Positions 26,531-36,023 are shown, counted from the first letter of the stretch. The stretch: 64,000 nt of DNA from an uncultured Bacillaceae bacterium (GCA_947497585.1 CANMHG010000001.1:248001-312000); one strand, 5' to 3'. The notes: generated by a model not told the origin, from the sequence alone. Translations and numbers: made by a program.

Positions 26531-26986
26531 ATGAAACTAAGAGAACCAATGCCAGAATTAGATGGCGCAAGTGCATGGTTAAATGGAGAAGTATCAAAGA
26601 CTGATTTGGTTGGAGAAAGACCAACATTAATTCACTTCTGGTCAATCAGCTGTGGTCTATGTAAAGATGCAATGCCGGATATCAATCAATTCCGTGATGA
26701 ATATAAAGACAAACTAAATGTGATTGCTGTACATATGCCCCGTTCGGAAAAGGACCTAGATCTTGATGAAATTAAAGAAGTTGCAGCTCAACATGATATT
26801 TCACAGCCCATTTATGTTGACAGTAATCATAAATTAACAGATGCCTTTGAAAATCAGTACGTACCAGCGTACTACGTATTTGATGCAGAAGGCAAACTGC
26901 GCCATTTCCAAGCAGGCGGAAGTGGAATGAAAATGCTAACAAAACGCGTAAACCGTGTATTAGAAGAAAACGAAAAAGCAGAATAA
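26531..26986 (+). CDS. ykuV: YkuV, thioredoxin-like thiol-disulfide oxidoreductase
   Basis: 151 residues with a thioredoxin fold and active-site CGLC in FWSISCGLCKDAMP (Cys about 36 and 39). The cis-Pro loop is VPAYYVFD. It has no signal peptide, so it is cytosolic. AGGAGGA precedes ATG 26531. The redox partner is probably YkuU or other cytosolic thiols. B. subtilis has rok next; here rok is missing and a repeat lies in that gap. Confidence 0.9.
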   Translation: MKLREPMPELDGASAWLNGEVSKTDLVGERPTLIHFWSISCGLCKDAMPDINQFRDEYKDKLNVIAVHMPRSEKDLDLDEIKEVAAQHDISQPIYVDSNHKLTDAFENQYVPAYYVFDAEGKLRHFQAGGSGMKMLTKRVNRVLEENEKAE

Positions 26987-26992
26987 CATAAA

Positions 26993-27026
26993 AGAAGATC
27001 GACCTATTAGGGATCGGTCTTTTTTG
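26993..27026 (+). terminator. Terminator after ykuV
   Basis: AGATCGACC and GGGATCGGTCT form an imperfect stem followed by TTTTTTG. Confidence 0.75.
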
Positions 27027-27068
27027 TTTTAGGTATAAATGTTTTTATAAAAATATTTGTCTCTGAGT

Positions 27069-27191
27069 GAATTGGAGCGGAAGGCACTTGACTCCTGCGG
27101 GAAATGAGGAAAAGTCGAGACCCCACAGACGGAACGTCGAGGAGGCTCGACTTCCTCCCGCGGAAAGCAAGTGCCTGCAGCGGAAATGAAC
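27069..27191 (+). repeat. GC-rich palindromic repeat, copy 3
   Basis: Ends AGGCACTTG/CAAGTGCCT enclose ACTCCTGCGGGA, GAGGAGGCTCGA and TCCCGCGGAAAGCAAG. Same family and orientation as copy 1. The following 250 bases up to yknU are AT-rich with an open but unlikely reading frame (27262-27441) and no clear promoter. Confidence 0.85.
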
Positions 27192-27441
27192 GGGCTAGGT
27201 TGTTAGTGAAAAAACACCATGTTTCTACACCGAAAGTCGTAGTGATTAATCAGTCCTGTAGGTGATGAAAATAGGAAGAAACTTCCTTAAAATAGAAACT
27301 AGAAATGAACTATATTTCCAATTTGACAAAAAAATTCAACATTTTCTCACAATTCACTGGAAATTTATTTCGAAACTCGATATATTTATATATACGTGTT
27401 ACAGTTCACAAAAAATTCACATCTTATGGAGGGGGCTTATA

Positions 27442-29196
27442 ATGGAAACCTTTAAGAAACTAAAAAATTTCTACTGGCCATATAAGCGGTATTTTATTTG
27501 GTCAATTTCATTCCTACTTATCGTAACTGCGATTACAGTTGTATATCCGATTGTTCTTCAATTTACAATCGATGATGTTATACGGGGTGGACAATATCAA
27601 TATGTGCCATATTTAGCATTAGGTTTTGTTGGAATTATGATTATAAAGGGAATTGCGACTTATTTTAACCAATACCTAGGTGATATGTTTGGAATTAAGT
27701 CAGTCTATTCGCTTCGTAATTCTCTTTATGAAAAACTTCAATTTTTACCATTTAAGTACTATGATAATGCAAAAACCGGAGATCTAATGTCTCGTTTAAC
27801 AGCAGATGTTGAAGGATTTCGTTTCTTCCTATCCTTTGGCTTTGCGGAGTTAATCCGTTTTGTACTTTTACTTGGAATTAGCTTCAGCGTCATGTTTTAT
27901 TATTCAGTGCCTTTAACATTAGTAACAATTGCTTCTTTACCTTTCTTAGCGGTGGCTGTATATAAGTTTGATAAAACAGTTCATCCAGCTTTCCGAGGTA
28001 TTAGAAAGTCATTTGGAAGACTTAATACGAAGGTTCAAGAAAATATCAGTGGTATTAACACGGTAAAGTCTCTATCAAGAGAAGGTTTTGAGATTAATAA
28101 ATTTAATGATTCAAATACTGATTATAAAGACCATTATCTAAAAACATCCAATGTATGGGCAAAGTATTTTCCGCTAATGGAGTTTATCGGTAATATCTGT
28201 GTCGTGACCTTGCTCTCATTTGGTGGTTATTTAGTTATCAATAATCAGGTAACACCAGGGGAGTTAGTTGCGTTCTTTAGTTTAGTTTGGTACATTATGT
28301 GGCCAATCATGAACTTAGGGTTCGTTATTAACATGTTTTCACAATCTAAAGCTTCAGGAGAAAGACTTTTAGAAATTTTAGAAGCGGAGGAGGATATTGT
28401 TGAAAAACAAAATCCGATTAAAAAAGACCGCTTACTAGGGCATGTTGAATTTAAAGATGTTACTTTAAATTATACAGAGGATGATGAAAAAGCTTTATCG
28501 AATGTTACCTTTGATGCAAAGCCAGGTAAAGTTATTGGCTTAATCGGGGCAACAGGTTCAGGTAAAACAAGTATCACACAGTTGATTACACGTTTCTATG
28601 AACCTACTAGTGGACAAATATTAATTGATGATAAGGATGTTAGAGATTACTCTCTACATACTCTACGTAATAATATTGGCTTTGTTTTACAGGAATCTTT
28701 TCTTTTCTCATCATCTATTAAGGCTAATATCGCATATGGTAACCCCGACGCATCGATGGATGATATTATCGATGCAGCAAAACGTGCGGATGCTCACGAA
28801 TTTATCATGGAGCTACCAGATGGTTATGATACGATGCTAGGTGAACGTGGTATGGGATTATCTGGAGGTCAAAAACAACGTATTGCAATTGCAAGATCCA
28901 TTTGTATAGATCCTAGTATTCTAATTTTAGATGACGCAACAAGTGCGGTAGATATGAAGACTGAATTTAAGATTCAAGGAGCATTAAAAGAAGTAATGAA
29001 GGGTCGTACAACATTCATTATTGCTCACCGTATTTCATCACTTAAACATGCAGATGAAATCCTTGTGTTAGATCAAGGTGTAATCGTTGAACGTGGTACA
29101 CATGAAGAGTTAATTAAAAACGAAGGACCATATAAACGTATTTATGATATTCAATACAAAGATCAAAAAACGGTGCTTCAATCACAAACAGGATGA
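27442..29196 (+). CDS. yknU: YknU, ABC exporter half-transporter (heterodimer subunit)
   Basis: 584 residues from ATG 27442 (GGAGGGGG 5 bases upstream); the longer frame from 27262 adds 60 unlikely residues. Six membrane helices (about 15-310) and a C-terminal nucleotide-binding domain. Walker A GATGSGKT, Q-loop VLQESFLFS and signature LSGGQKQR are canonical, but Walker B ends LILDDATS: the catalytic Glu is Asp. It is expected to pair with the next gene product, as in B. subtilis YknU/YknV. The substrate is unknown; yknWXYZ, linked in B. subtilis, are absent. Confidence 0.9.
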   Translation: METFKKLKNFYWPYKRYFIWSISFLLIVTAITVVYPIVLQFTIDDVIRGGQYQYVPYLALGFVGIMIIKGIATYFNQYLGDMFGIKSVYSLRNSLYEKLQFLPFKYYDNAKTGDLMSRLTADVEGFRFFLSFGFAELIRFVLLLGISFSVMFYYSVPLTLVTIASLPFLAVAVYKFDKTVHPAFRGIRKSFGRLNTKVQENISGINTVKSLSREGFEINKFNDSNTDYKDHYLKTSNVWAKYFPLMEFIGNICVVTLLSFGGYLVINNQVTPGELVAFFSLVWYIMWPIMNLGFVINMFSQSKASGERLLEILEAEEDIVEKQNPIKKDRLLGHVEFKDVTLNYTEDDEKALSNVTFDAKPGKVIGLIGATGSGKTSITQLITRFYEPTSGQILIDDKDVRDYSLHTLRNNIGFVLQESFLFSSSIKANIAYGNPDASMDDIIDAAKRADAHEFIMELPDGYDTMLGERGMGLSGGQKQRIAIARSICIDPSILILDDATSAVDMKTEFKIQGALKEVMKGRTTFIIAHRISSLKHADEILVLDQGVIVERGTHEELIKNEGPYKRIYDIQYKDQKTVLQSQTG

Positions 29197-29210
29197 GGTA
29201 GGTGAACAAC

Positions 29211-31037
29211 ATGAATGAAAAGAAGGAAAAACGAAATAAACTAGATCGATTTCAATACTCAACAGATCAAGTAATCGAAAAGCCTTTTAACTGGAAGCAA
29301 ATGGCTAGACTATTTAGCTATATGAAGCCATATTCTAAGAGTCTATTACCATTAGCCTTTTTAACAGTAATCGTTGCAACAGCTGTTCGATTAATCGTAC
29401 CAATCCTAATTGGTGTGTATACAATGGACCATGCGATTGCAAATAAGGATTCAGATTTATTAATAAAACTAGTCTTAATTATTGCTGGTCTTTATTTCTT
29501 ATCCTATTTAGCAAATACATTCCGTATTCGGTATATGAATCTACTTGGACAAAACGTAATCTATGATTTACGTAAGCATTTATTTACACATGTTCAAGGA
29601 CTTTCGCATCGCTTTTTTGACCAAAGATCAGCAGGATCTATTTTAGTGCGAATTATGAATGACATTAACTCCTTACAGGAATTATTTACGAGCGGGGTCA
29701 TTAACCTACTCATGGATTTCTTATTATTAATAGGGATTTTCGTTATCTTATTTGCATTAAGTCCAGAGTTAACGATTGCGATCTTAATTATACTTCCAAT
29801 TATGTTTTTTATTTCAACAAGTCTACGTAAAAAAATTAGACGTTCATGGCAAACAGTACGTATTAAACAAGCAAAACTAAATTCACATTTAAATGAAAGC
29901 ATTCAGGGAATTCGTGTAACACAGTCATTTACACAAGAAAAAGAAAATATGGCTTTCTTTGATGGTGTTAACACAGAGACATATGAAAGCTGGAGAGATG
30001 CTACTCAGAAAAATGCAATGTTTAGACCATTTGTTGAGATGTCTAATGCAATCGGTACTGCAATTTTAATTTGGTTTGGAGCAATGCTTATACAAAACCC
30101 AGATAGTGGTGTAACCATTGGGGTATTTGTTTCTTTCGCATTTTACTTAGGAATGTTCTGGGAACCAATTTCTCGTTTAGGTCAGGTTTATAATCAATTG
30201 CTAATGGGAATGGCTTCATCTGAACGTATTTTTGAATTCTTAGATGAAAAGCCGATTGTTTCTGAAAAAGACGATGCGGTTTCTCTTAAAGATATGAAAG
30301 GTAAAATAGAATTTGACAAGGTTGAATTCTCTTATGATGAAAAACGGAAAGCGTTAAAAGGTGTTTCCTTAACGATGGAAGCGGGGCAAACTGTTGCCTT
30401 AGTTGGACATACGGGTTCAGGTAAAACAACGATTGCAAACTTAATTAGCCGTTTTTACGATGCGACAGCGGGCGAAGTTAAGATTGATGGTTATAATGTT
30501 AAAGACTTATCTGTCGCTAGCGTTCGATCACAAATAAGTGTTGTATTACAAGATACATTTATATTCTCAGGGACAATCATGGAAAATATTCGCTTCGGTC
30601 GACCAGATGCAACAGATGAAGAAGTAATTGATGCAGCAACGGCAGTTGGAGCTGATTCATTTATTGCAAGACTACCAAAGGGCTTCGAAACTGAAGTAGA
30701 AGAACGAGGAAATATACTATCAGTTGGTGAACGACAACTACTTTCATTTGCTCGTGCATTACTAGCTGATCCAAGAATACTCATTCTTGATGAGGCTACA
30801 GCTAGCATTGATACAGAGTCAGAGGTTAAGATTCAAACTGCACTTAAAAAATTGCTAAAAGGTAGAACAGCAATTATTATTGCGCATCGACTATCAACGA
30901 TCCGTGACTCTGATAATATTATCGTGCTTGATCATGGTCAAATTATCGAGCAAGGCTCACACGACCAATTGATGAAATTACAAGGCCAATATCATAACCT
31001 AGTTAAATCACAATTTAAGATGTTAGACGTAGGGTAA
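29211..31037 (+). CDS. yknV: YknV, ABC exporter half-transporter (heterodimer subunit)
   Basis: 608 residues from ATG 29211 (AGGTAGGTG upstream); GTG 29202 is the alternative. Six membrane helices, then an ATPase domain with Walker A GHTGSGKTT, VLQDTFIFSG, a degenerate signature LSVGERQL, and a canonical Walker B LILDEATAS. The two subunits together would form one intact ATP site (this Walker B with the YknU LSGGQ) and one degenerate site. It starts 14 bases after yknU and is translated from the same mRNA. Confidence 0.9.
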   Translation: MNEKKEKRNKLDRFQYSTDQVIEKPFNWKQMARLFSYMKPYSKSLLPLAFLTVIVATAVRLIVPILIGVYTMDHAIANKDSDLLIKLVLIIAGLYFLSYLANTFRIRYMNLLGQNVIYDLRKHLFTHVQGLSHRFFDQRSAGSILVRIMNDINSLQELFTSGVINLLMDFLLLIGIFVILFALSPELTIAILIILPIMFFISTSLRKKIRRSWQTVRIKQAKLNSHLNESIQGIRVTQSFTQEKENMAFFDGVNTETYESWRDATQKNAMFRPFVEMSNAIGTAILIWFGAMLIQNPDSGVTIGVFVSFAFYLGMFWEPISRLGQVYNQLLMGMASSERIFEFLDEKPIVSEKDDAVSLKDMKGKIEFDKVEFSYDEKRKALKGVSLTMEAGQTVALVGHTGSGKTTIANLISRFYDATAGEVKIDGYNVKDLSVASVRSQISVVLQDTFIFSGTIMENIRFGRPDATDEEVIDAATAVGADSFIARLPKGFETEVEERGNILSVGERQLLSFARALLADPRILILDEATASIDTESEVKIQTALKKLLKGRTAIIIAHRLSTIRDSDNIIVLDHGQIIEQGSHDQLMKLQGQYHNLVKSQFKMLDVG

Positions 31038-31045
31038 AAAGATAA

Positions 31046-31076
31046 ACGGGAGATTAGGAATCTCCCGTTTTTTAAT
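31046..31076 (+). terminator. Terminator after yknV
   Basis: AACGGGAGATT, loop AGG, AATCTCCCGTT and a T-run. Confidence 0.9.
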
Positions 31077-31143
31077 TGAGGAAAATTGTAACATTTTTTT
31101 GTACTTATTCGTCTATATCATTAAAGGGACTAGGGGTGTTGAA

Positions 31144-32073
31144 ATGAATAAATATAAATTAGTAACCCTTGTAATTCTGTCACTCGGCATACTTTTGGCA
31201 GCATGTAGTGGAGGTTCTTCAGAATCATCTGAGAAAGCTAAAACTTCAATGGATATGGCAGCTTCAGAGGAAGCTCCAGCAGAGGCGAAGATGGAGCAAG
31301 ATAGATTGGCTGATGGAAAAAATAAGGGTGCCAATGATACAAATAAGGAAAGTCAACAAAGTAGAATGGTTATATACAATGCTGATCTTCATTTGGAAGT
31401 GAAGGATTATAAATCCGTTCACAGTAAAATTGAGCTGCTCGTAAATGAAATGAATGGCTATATTGTTGAATCTAATGTGTATAACCATGGTGAAAACCAA
31501 ATGGAAGGAAGACTAACAGTTCGTGTTCCACAATCTTTCTTCAATTCATTTATTTCGCAAGTAGGGGAAATGAGTGAAAAAGTTAATCACCAAAACATAA
31601 CTGGTCAAGATGTAACAGAGGAATATGTAGATCTGGGGTCTAGATTAAAGTCTAAAGAGGTTGTTGAGGAACGATTGCTTCAATTTATGAGAGATGCAAA
31701 AGAAACAAAAGATCTACTACAAATATCGTCAGATTTAGCTGTTGTACAAGAAGAAATTGAACAAATCAAGGGTAGAATGAACTACCTCGAGAACCAGGCG
31801 AACTTATCTACTGTTTCGATGACATTGTATGAAAACAAGGTAATTGTACCAGAAATAGATGGAAGTGGACTAAATACATGGGATAAGACTAAAAAGCAGT
31901 TTATGGATAGCATTAACTTTATATTAGGAGCTGTTTCAGGTTTCTTTGTCTTCTTAATTGGAAATTCACCAATCCTTCTATTACTTGGATTGCTTGGATT
32001 TGTCGTTTACTTATTTATGAGAAAAATTGCTAGACAAAAGATACGTGAGGAACAACAAAAGTCGGGAGATTAA
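31144..32073 (+). CDS. DUF4349 lipoprotein
   Basis: 309 residues from ATG 31144 (AGGGGTG upstream). The lipobox is LLAACSGG (Cys near residue 20), followed by a Ser/Glu/Ala-rich linker, a DUF4349 domain (about 75-245, with a long coiled coil LQISSDLAVVQEEIEQIKGRM) and one C-terminal membrane helix (about 258-295), then a basic tail. It is thus anchored at both ends on the outside of the membrane. Function unknown. Confidence 0.85.
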   Translation: MNKYKLVTLVILSLGILLAACSGGSSESSEKAKTSMDMAASEEAPAEAKMEQDRLADGKNKGANDTNKESQQSRMVIYNADLHLEVKDYKSVHSKIELLVNEMNGYIVESNVYNHGENQMEGRLTVRVPQSFFNSFISQVGEMSEKVNHQNITGQDVTEEYVDLGSRLKSKEVVEERLLQFMRDAKETKDLLQISSDLAVVQEEIEQIKGRMNYLENQANLSTVSMTLYENKVIVPEIDGSGLNTWDKTKKQFMDSINFILGAVSGFFVFLIGNSPILLLLGLLGFVVYLFMRKIARQKIREEQQKSGD

Positions 32074-32090
32074 TCTCGGCTTTTTTGTTT
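32058..32090 (+). terminator. Terminator after DUF4349 gene
   Basis: The stem AAGTCGGGAGATT/AATCTCGGCTT overlaps the stop codon and is followed by a T-run. Confidence 0.75.
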
Positions 32091-32171
32091 TGTGCATACT
32101 TTTCCCTCTATTTTGTGGTAAAATGAGTACCATCTTAATGTACTAGTCAGCAACAAATCGGGGGTTTAATT

Positions 32172-32834
32172 ATGAAAAAAGAGTTTGCAGTAATAGGGTT
32201 AGGCCGTTTTGGTGGAAGTATATGTAGGGCCCTTAGTGAAGAGGGAATGGAAGTTATGGCTATGGATGTAATAGAAGAAAAGGTGAATGAATTTTCTTCG
32301 ATAGCATCGCATGCTGTTGTTGGTGATTCGACTGATGAATCTGTGTTAAAAAGTATAGGTATTCGTAACTTTGACCATGTCATCGTAGCGATTGGAGACA
32401 ATATTCAAGCTAGTATCCTAACAACGTTAATCTTGAAAGAGCTTGGGGTAAAAAATATTACTGTTAAAGCTCAAAATGATTATCATGAAAAAGTTTTAAA
32501 TAAAATAGGTGCTGATCAAATTGTTCACCCTGAGCGTGACATGGGTAGACGTATTGCTCATAGTATCATGTCAAATAATGTCTTGGACTACCTAGAGTTA
32601 TCAGATGAACACAGTATAGTCGAGATTGTTGCAAGTCAAAGGCTTGATGGTCATACATTAATAAGTTTAGACATTCGAGCAAAATTTGGTATAAATATTG
32701 TTGCATTCAAACGTGGCAAGGATATCATTGTTTCTCCACAAGCTACTGAAGTGATAAGAAAAGGGGATATACTCATTGTAATCGGGGCAGATGTAGATAT
32801 TGACCGATTCGAGAAAACAATGATTGGAGAGTAA
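32172..32834 (+). CDS. ktrC: KtrC, K+ uptake regulatory subunit (RCK)
   Basis: 220 residues: Rossmann RCK_N (FAVIGLGRFGGSICRALSEEG, then GDSTDESVL) and RCK_C (about 135-220). It is the cytosolic ring that gates a KtrB/KtrD-type channel using ATP/ADP, and in B. subtilis its RCK_C domain binds c-di-AMP. Position next to rnjA identifies it as KtrC rather than KtrA. No channel gene is adjacent. B. subtilis adeC, between ktrC and rnjA, is missing here. Confidence 0.9.
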   Translation: MKKEFAVIGLGRFGGSICRALSEEGMEVMAMDVIEEKVNEFSSIASHAVVGDSTDESVLKSIGIRNFDHVIVAIGDNIQASILTTLILKELGVKNITVKAQNDYHEKVLNKIGADQIVHPERDMGRRIAHSIMSNNVLDYLELSDEHSIVEIVASQRLDGHTLISLDIRAKFGINIVAFKRGKDIIVSPQATEVIRKGDILIVIGADVDIDRFEKTMIGE

Positions 32835-32841
32835 ATAGAAT

Positions 32842-32882
32842 GAAAAAAGAGACAGTCTCATCCGAGATTGTCTCTTTTTTTA
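32842..32882. terminator. Bidirectional terminator ktrC/rnjA
   Basis: GAGACAGTCTC, loop ATCC, GAGATTGTCTC with A6 before and T7 after. Confidence 0.92.
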
Positions 32883-32883
32883 T

Positions 32884-34551
32884 TTATACCTCCATAATGA
32901 TAGGTAATATCATCGGACGGCGTTTTGTTTTCTCATAAAGGAAAGGTGCTAAGGTATCAGTAATTTCGTTTTTAATTTCGGACCATTGAGTGGTGCGACG
33001 TTCCATCACTTTATTTAAGTGTTTAGAAATTAAGCCTTGTGCATCATTGATTAAATCACCAGACTCTCTCATATAAACAAATCCACGTGATATTAAATCA
33101 GGACCTGCTGCTATTTTGAAGTCTTTCATGTTTATACTAACAACGACAATAACTAGTCCTTCTTCTGAAAGGATACGGCGATCACGTAAAACGATATTTC
33201 CGATGTCACCAATTCCGCTTCCATCAATGTAGACATTTCCTGAAGGGATCTTTCCAGCTACAGAAGCTTCATTTTCGCTTAATGCTAATACTTCACCATT
33301 ATCCATAATGAAGCAGTGTTCCTCAAGAACGCCACAGTCAACAGCTAGCTTGGCGTGCATTTTTTGCATGCGATACTCACCGTGAATAGGCATGAAATAC
33401 TTAGGTTTAATTAAGCGAAGCATTAGCTTTTGTTCTTCTTGACCACCATGACCTGAAGTATGAATGTCACTTAAGGTACCATGAATAACCTCTGCTCCTG
33501 CGCGATATAGCATGTTAATTGTTCTGCTTACACTAATTGTATTTCCTGGGATTGGTGATGAAGAAAAGACAACCGTATCTCCAGGGATAATCTGAATTTG
33601 ACGATGAGTCCCATTCGCAATCCTTGAGAGGGCAGCCATTGGCTCACCTTGGCTTCCAGTACATAGGATAACAACTTTGTCAGCAGGAAGTCTATTTATT
33701 TGTGATGCCTCAATAAATGTGTCCTTTGGGCAACGAATGTAACCTAAATCTTGTCCAATATTTATCGCTGCTTCCATACTACGTCCGAATACAGCAACTT
33801 TGCGATCATAAGCAACAGCAGACTCAACAACTTGTTGTAGTCGGTGGATATTCGATGCGAAGGTTGCGAAAATAATTCTTCCCGTTACCTTGCGGAAAAT
33901 ATCGTTAATGCTTTCCCCAACACGACGTTCAGACATTGTGAAATTAGGAATCTCACTGTTTGTGCTATCAGAGAGTAGACATAGAACGCCTTCTTTTCCA
34001 ATCTCTGCCATCTTGGTTAAATTAGCAGGTTCACCAACAGGAGTGAAATCGAATTTGAAATCCCCTGTATGTACAACCTGACCAGGTGGTGTTTTTACAA
34101 CGATTCCATATGAATCAGGAATACTGTGTGTTGTTCTAAAGAAAGTAACAGACGTTTTTCTGAATTTAATAATATCGTCTTCTTGAATTTCAATTAATTT
34201 TGCAGTTCGAAGTAAACCATGTTCTTCTAATTTGTTTCGGATTAATCCTAGTGCTAATTTACCACCGTATATAGGAATGTTTACTTCACGTAAAAGGTAA
34301 GGAATACCACCAATGTGGTCTTCGTGACCATGTGTGATAAACAATCCCTTTACTTTATCAGCATTCTTAATAATGTAGCTGTAGTCAGGAATAACATAAT
34401 CAATACCTAAAAGCTCATCTTCTGGAAACTTAATTCCTGCATCAATTAAAATAATTTCATCTTGAAACTGAACACCATACGTGTTCTTACCGATTTCGCC
34501 TAGTCCCCCAAATGCGAAAACAGCAGTTTGGTCATTTTTAACAAATTTCAT
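32884..34551 (-). CDS. rnjA: RNase J1
   Basis: 555 residues. The beta-CASP metallo-beta-lactamase ribonuclease has the zinc motif [13 protein letters not shown] near residue 72, VHTGDFKFD, the beta-CASP block with CTGSQGEP, and PIHGEYRM, followed by a C-terminal domain. RNase J1 has 5'-to-3' exonuclease and endonuclease activity in mRNA decay and rRNA maturation, as part of the degradosome-like network. It follows rpoY by 2 bases. Confidence 0.95.
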   Translation of the reverse strand: MKFVKNDQTAVFAFGGLGEIGKNTYGVQFQDEIILIDAGIKFPEDELLGIDYVIPDYSYIIKNADKVKGLFITHGHEDHIGGIPYLLREVNIPIYGGKLALGLIRNKLEEHGLLRTAKLIEIQEDDIIKFRKTSVTFFRTTHSIPDSYGIVVKTPPGQVVHTGDFKFDFTPVGEPANLTKMAEIGKEGVLCLLSDSTNSEIPNFTMSERRVGESINDIFRKVTGRIIFATFASNIHRLQQVVESAVAYDRKVAVFGRSMEAAINIGQDLGYIRCPKDTFIEASQINRLPADKVVILCTGSQGEPMAALSRIANGTHRQIQIIPGDTVVFSSSPIPGNTISVSRTINMLYRAGAEVIHGTLSDIHTSGHGGQEEQKLMLRLIKPKYFMPIHGEYRMQKMHAKLAVDCGVLEEHCFIMDNGEVLALSENEASVAGKIPSGNVYIDGSGIGDIGNIVLRDRRILSEEGLVIVVVSINMKDFKIAAGPDLISRGFVYMRESGDLINDAQGLISKHLNKVMERRTTQWSEIKNEITDTLAPFLYEKTKRRPMILPIIMEV

Positions 34552-34553
34552 AA

Positions 34554-34763
34554 TCAGATCTCCAATACCTTATAGTCTTCATTTTGTTGCTCATAAGCTA
34601 GATGTGCGCCTTCAACTCGTTGTACAAACTCAATGTTGTAGTTTCGATCTTTTAATTTCTCACGAACATATCTTTCTGCATCTGCATTAACATATAGTGT
34701 TTTTGTTCTTTCGCGCACAGGTACTTCATTTGCCTGTTCTTGATAGTAAACTTTAAAAATCAT
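34554..34763 (-). CDS. rpoY: RpoY, RNA polymerase epsilon subunit
   Basis: 69 residues, matching YkzG/RpoY in length and in [19 protein letters not shown] and the [18 protein letters not shown] segment. It is the small epsilon subunit of Bacillota RNA polymerase. Operon with rnjA, as in B. subtilis. A good GGAGAG precedes ATG 34763. Confidence 0.93.
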   Translation of the reverse strand: MIFKVYYQEQANEVPVRERTKTLYVNADAERYVREKLKDRNYNIEFVQRVEGAHLAYEQQNEDYKVLEI

Positions 34764-34902
34764 TTGCCAAATCTCTCCTTAATTTCCGTTTATAAGAGTC
34801 ACTTGTTCTATTATATAAAAAATTAACAAGTTTTTCATGTTTTTTCTATTTTTGATAAAAATTTAGCATATTGTTCCCATATCAATATGTAGAAAAGATG
34901 CC

Positions 34903-34932
34903 CTTCAGACGTCCAGAAGGGCACTTTTTTAT
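34903..34932. terminator. Terminator-like hairpin below the small peptide ORF
   Basis: GCCCTTC, 9-base loop, GAAGGGC. In plus orientation it is followed by ACTTTTTT; in minus orientation by ATCTTTTC. No known plus-strand gene ends here, so it most likely belongs to the minus-strand peptide ORF at 34942. Confidence 0.7.
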
Positions 34933-34941
34933 CAATAAAGT

Positions 34942-35013
34942 TTAAGCAATTGTTTTTTTCTTTAAAATGTCTGTCCACTGTTGTAGTAACTTTTTCCGAA
35001 GCTTTTTGAGCAT
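34942..35013 (-). CDS. Possible 23-residue cationic amphipathic peptide
   Basis: ATG 35013 has TAAGGAG 11 bases upstream. The peptide begins MLKKLRKKLLQQW and ends LKKKTIA: eight Lys/Arg against one Asp, with Leu/Ile/Trp spaced to give an amphipathic helix. The stop is followed after 10 bases by a terminator-like hairpin. Such a unit could be a membrane-active peptide, a type I toxin-like peptide, a signal, or a small regulatory RNA with an ORF. No export motif or immunity gene is seen. I do not recognise it. Confidence 0.5.
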   Translation of the reverse strand: MLKKLRKKLLQQWTDILKKKTIA

Positions 35014-35236
35014 GATTACATCATCTCCTTAATTTACTATTTTAAACCTTCCTTGTCCATTATTAAATAGGTCATAGGTTAATTTAATTAATTTTATTTG
35101 TTATTTTTAATTCATGTTTTTTCTTTTTAATTCCATTATTAGTATATGGATTTTTAGGAATGATTATCGTGGGGATATTTGGTAAAACAAAATATAGGTT
35201 GGTAGGTGGTAGGAGTATATTAATTGAATGAATAAT

Positions 35237-35906
35237 GGATTCGGCCTCTTTGAAGAAAACTAGCTCAACCTGTCCGAATAGCCTTTGGATTCGGACTCGT
35301 TGATGAAATACTCGCTCAACCTGTCCGAATAACTACTGGATTCGGCCTCGCTGAAGAAATACTCGCTCAACCTGTCCGAATACACACTGGATTCGGACAC
35401 GTTAAGGAAATACTCGCTCAACCTGTCCGAATAGCCACTGGATTCGGCCTCGTTGACGAAATACTCGCTCAACCTGTCCGAATAACTACTGGATTCGGAC
35501 TCGTTGATTAAATACTCGCTCAACCTGTCCGAATAGCCACTGGATTCGGCCTCGTTGACGAAATACTCGCTCAACCTGTCCGAATAGCCTTTGGATTCGG
35601 ACTCGTTGACAAAATACTCCGCTCAACCTGTCCGAATACCCACTGGATTCGGCCTCGCTGAAGAAATACTCACTCAACCTGTCCGAATCCCCACTGGATT
35701 CGGCCTCGTTGAAGAAATACTCGCTCAACCTGTCCGAATACCCACTGGATTCGGACACGTTAAGGAAATACTCGCTCAACCTGTCCGAATAACTACTGGA
35801 TTCGGCCTCGTTGATTAAATACTCGCTCAACCTGTCCGAATAGCCACTGGATTCGGCCTCGTTGAAGAAATACTCGCTCAACCTGTCCGAATCCCCACTG
35901 GATTCG
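35237..35906. repeat. Tandem array of thirteen 51-bp units
   Basis: Direct repeats with period 51 run without spacers from GGATTCGG at 35237. Each unit holds the invariant block CTCAACCTGTCCGAAT (one unit has a variant before it) and, across the unit joint, a palindrome CCGAAT-N9-ATTCGG. The first unit is 50 bp and the eighth (35594-35645) has one extra C near 35619. Positions 10-20 and 45-51 of the unit vary. On the minus strand the period equals 17 codons (SGYSDRLSEYFVNEAES type); see the next entry. It lies between the peptide ORF and ykrA. Confidence 0.9.
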
Positions 35907-35962
35907 ATTGTGTCTGTCTTATTGGAGGAAAAATAGGCTCGGTTAACATTATAATTTGACAA
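35260..35962 (-). pseudogene. Possible frameshifted 17-residue-repeat ORF over the array
   Basis: Minus frames give a repeat protein interrupted once by the extra C near 35619. Without it a single frame from TTG 35962 to 35260 would encode about 234 residues of an acidic 17-residue repeat. The TTG has no ribosome binding site, there is no signal peptide or domain, and the DNA is as conserved at third codon positions as elsewhere. I think the array is more probably a DNA or RNA structure than a gene, but a decayed repeat protein is possible. Confidence 0.3.
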
Positions 35963-36023
35963 GAGTAAACTGATAAAGTAGCTTTATGAAAGAACTACTA
36001 AGCTGAAAAACGAGGTGTTAAAA

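Noticed and set aside
27262..27441. N-terminal extension of YknU
   Set aside because: It lacks a ribosome binding site, has an unlikely composition, and ATG 27442 with a strong site gives the family length.
32090..32171. c-di-AMP (ydaO-type) riboswitch ahead of ktrC
   Set aside because: The gap is about 80 bases with no conserved structure, too short for that riboswitch.
35591..35818. Plus-strand repeat ORF of 75 codons in the tandem array
   Set aside because: It is a by-product of the 51-bp period, which keeps frames open; it has no start signal.
35237..35906. CRISPR array
   Set aside because: Units are joined directly, with no unique spacers, the variable parts are shared between units, and no cas genes are nearby.
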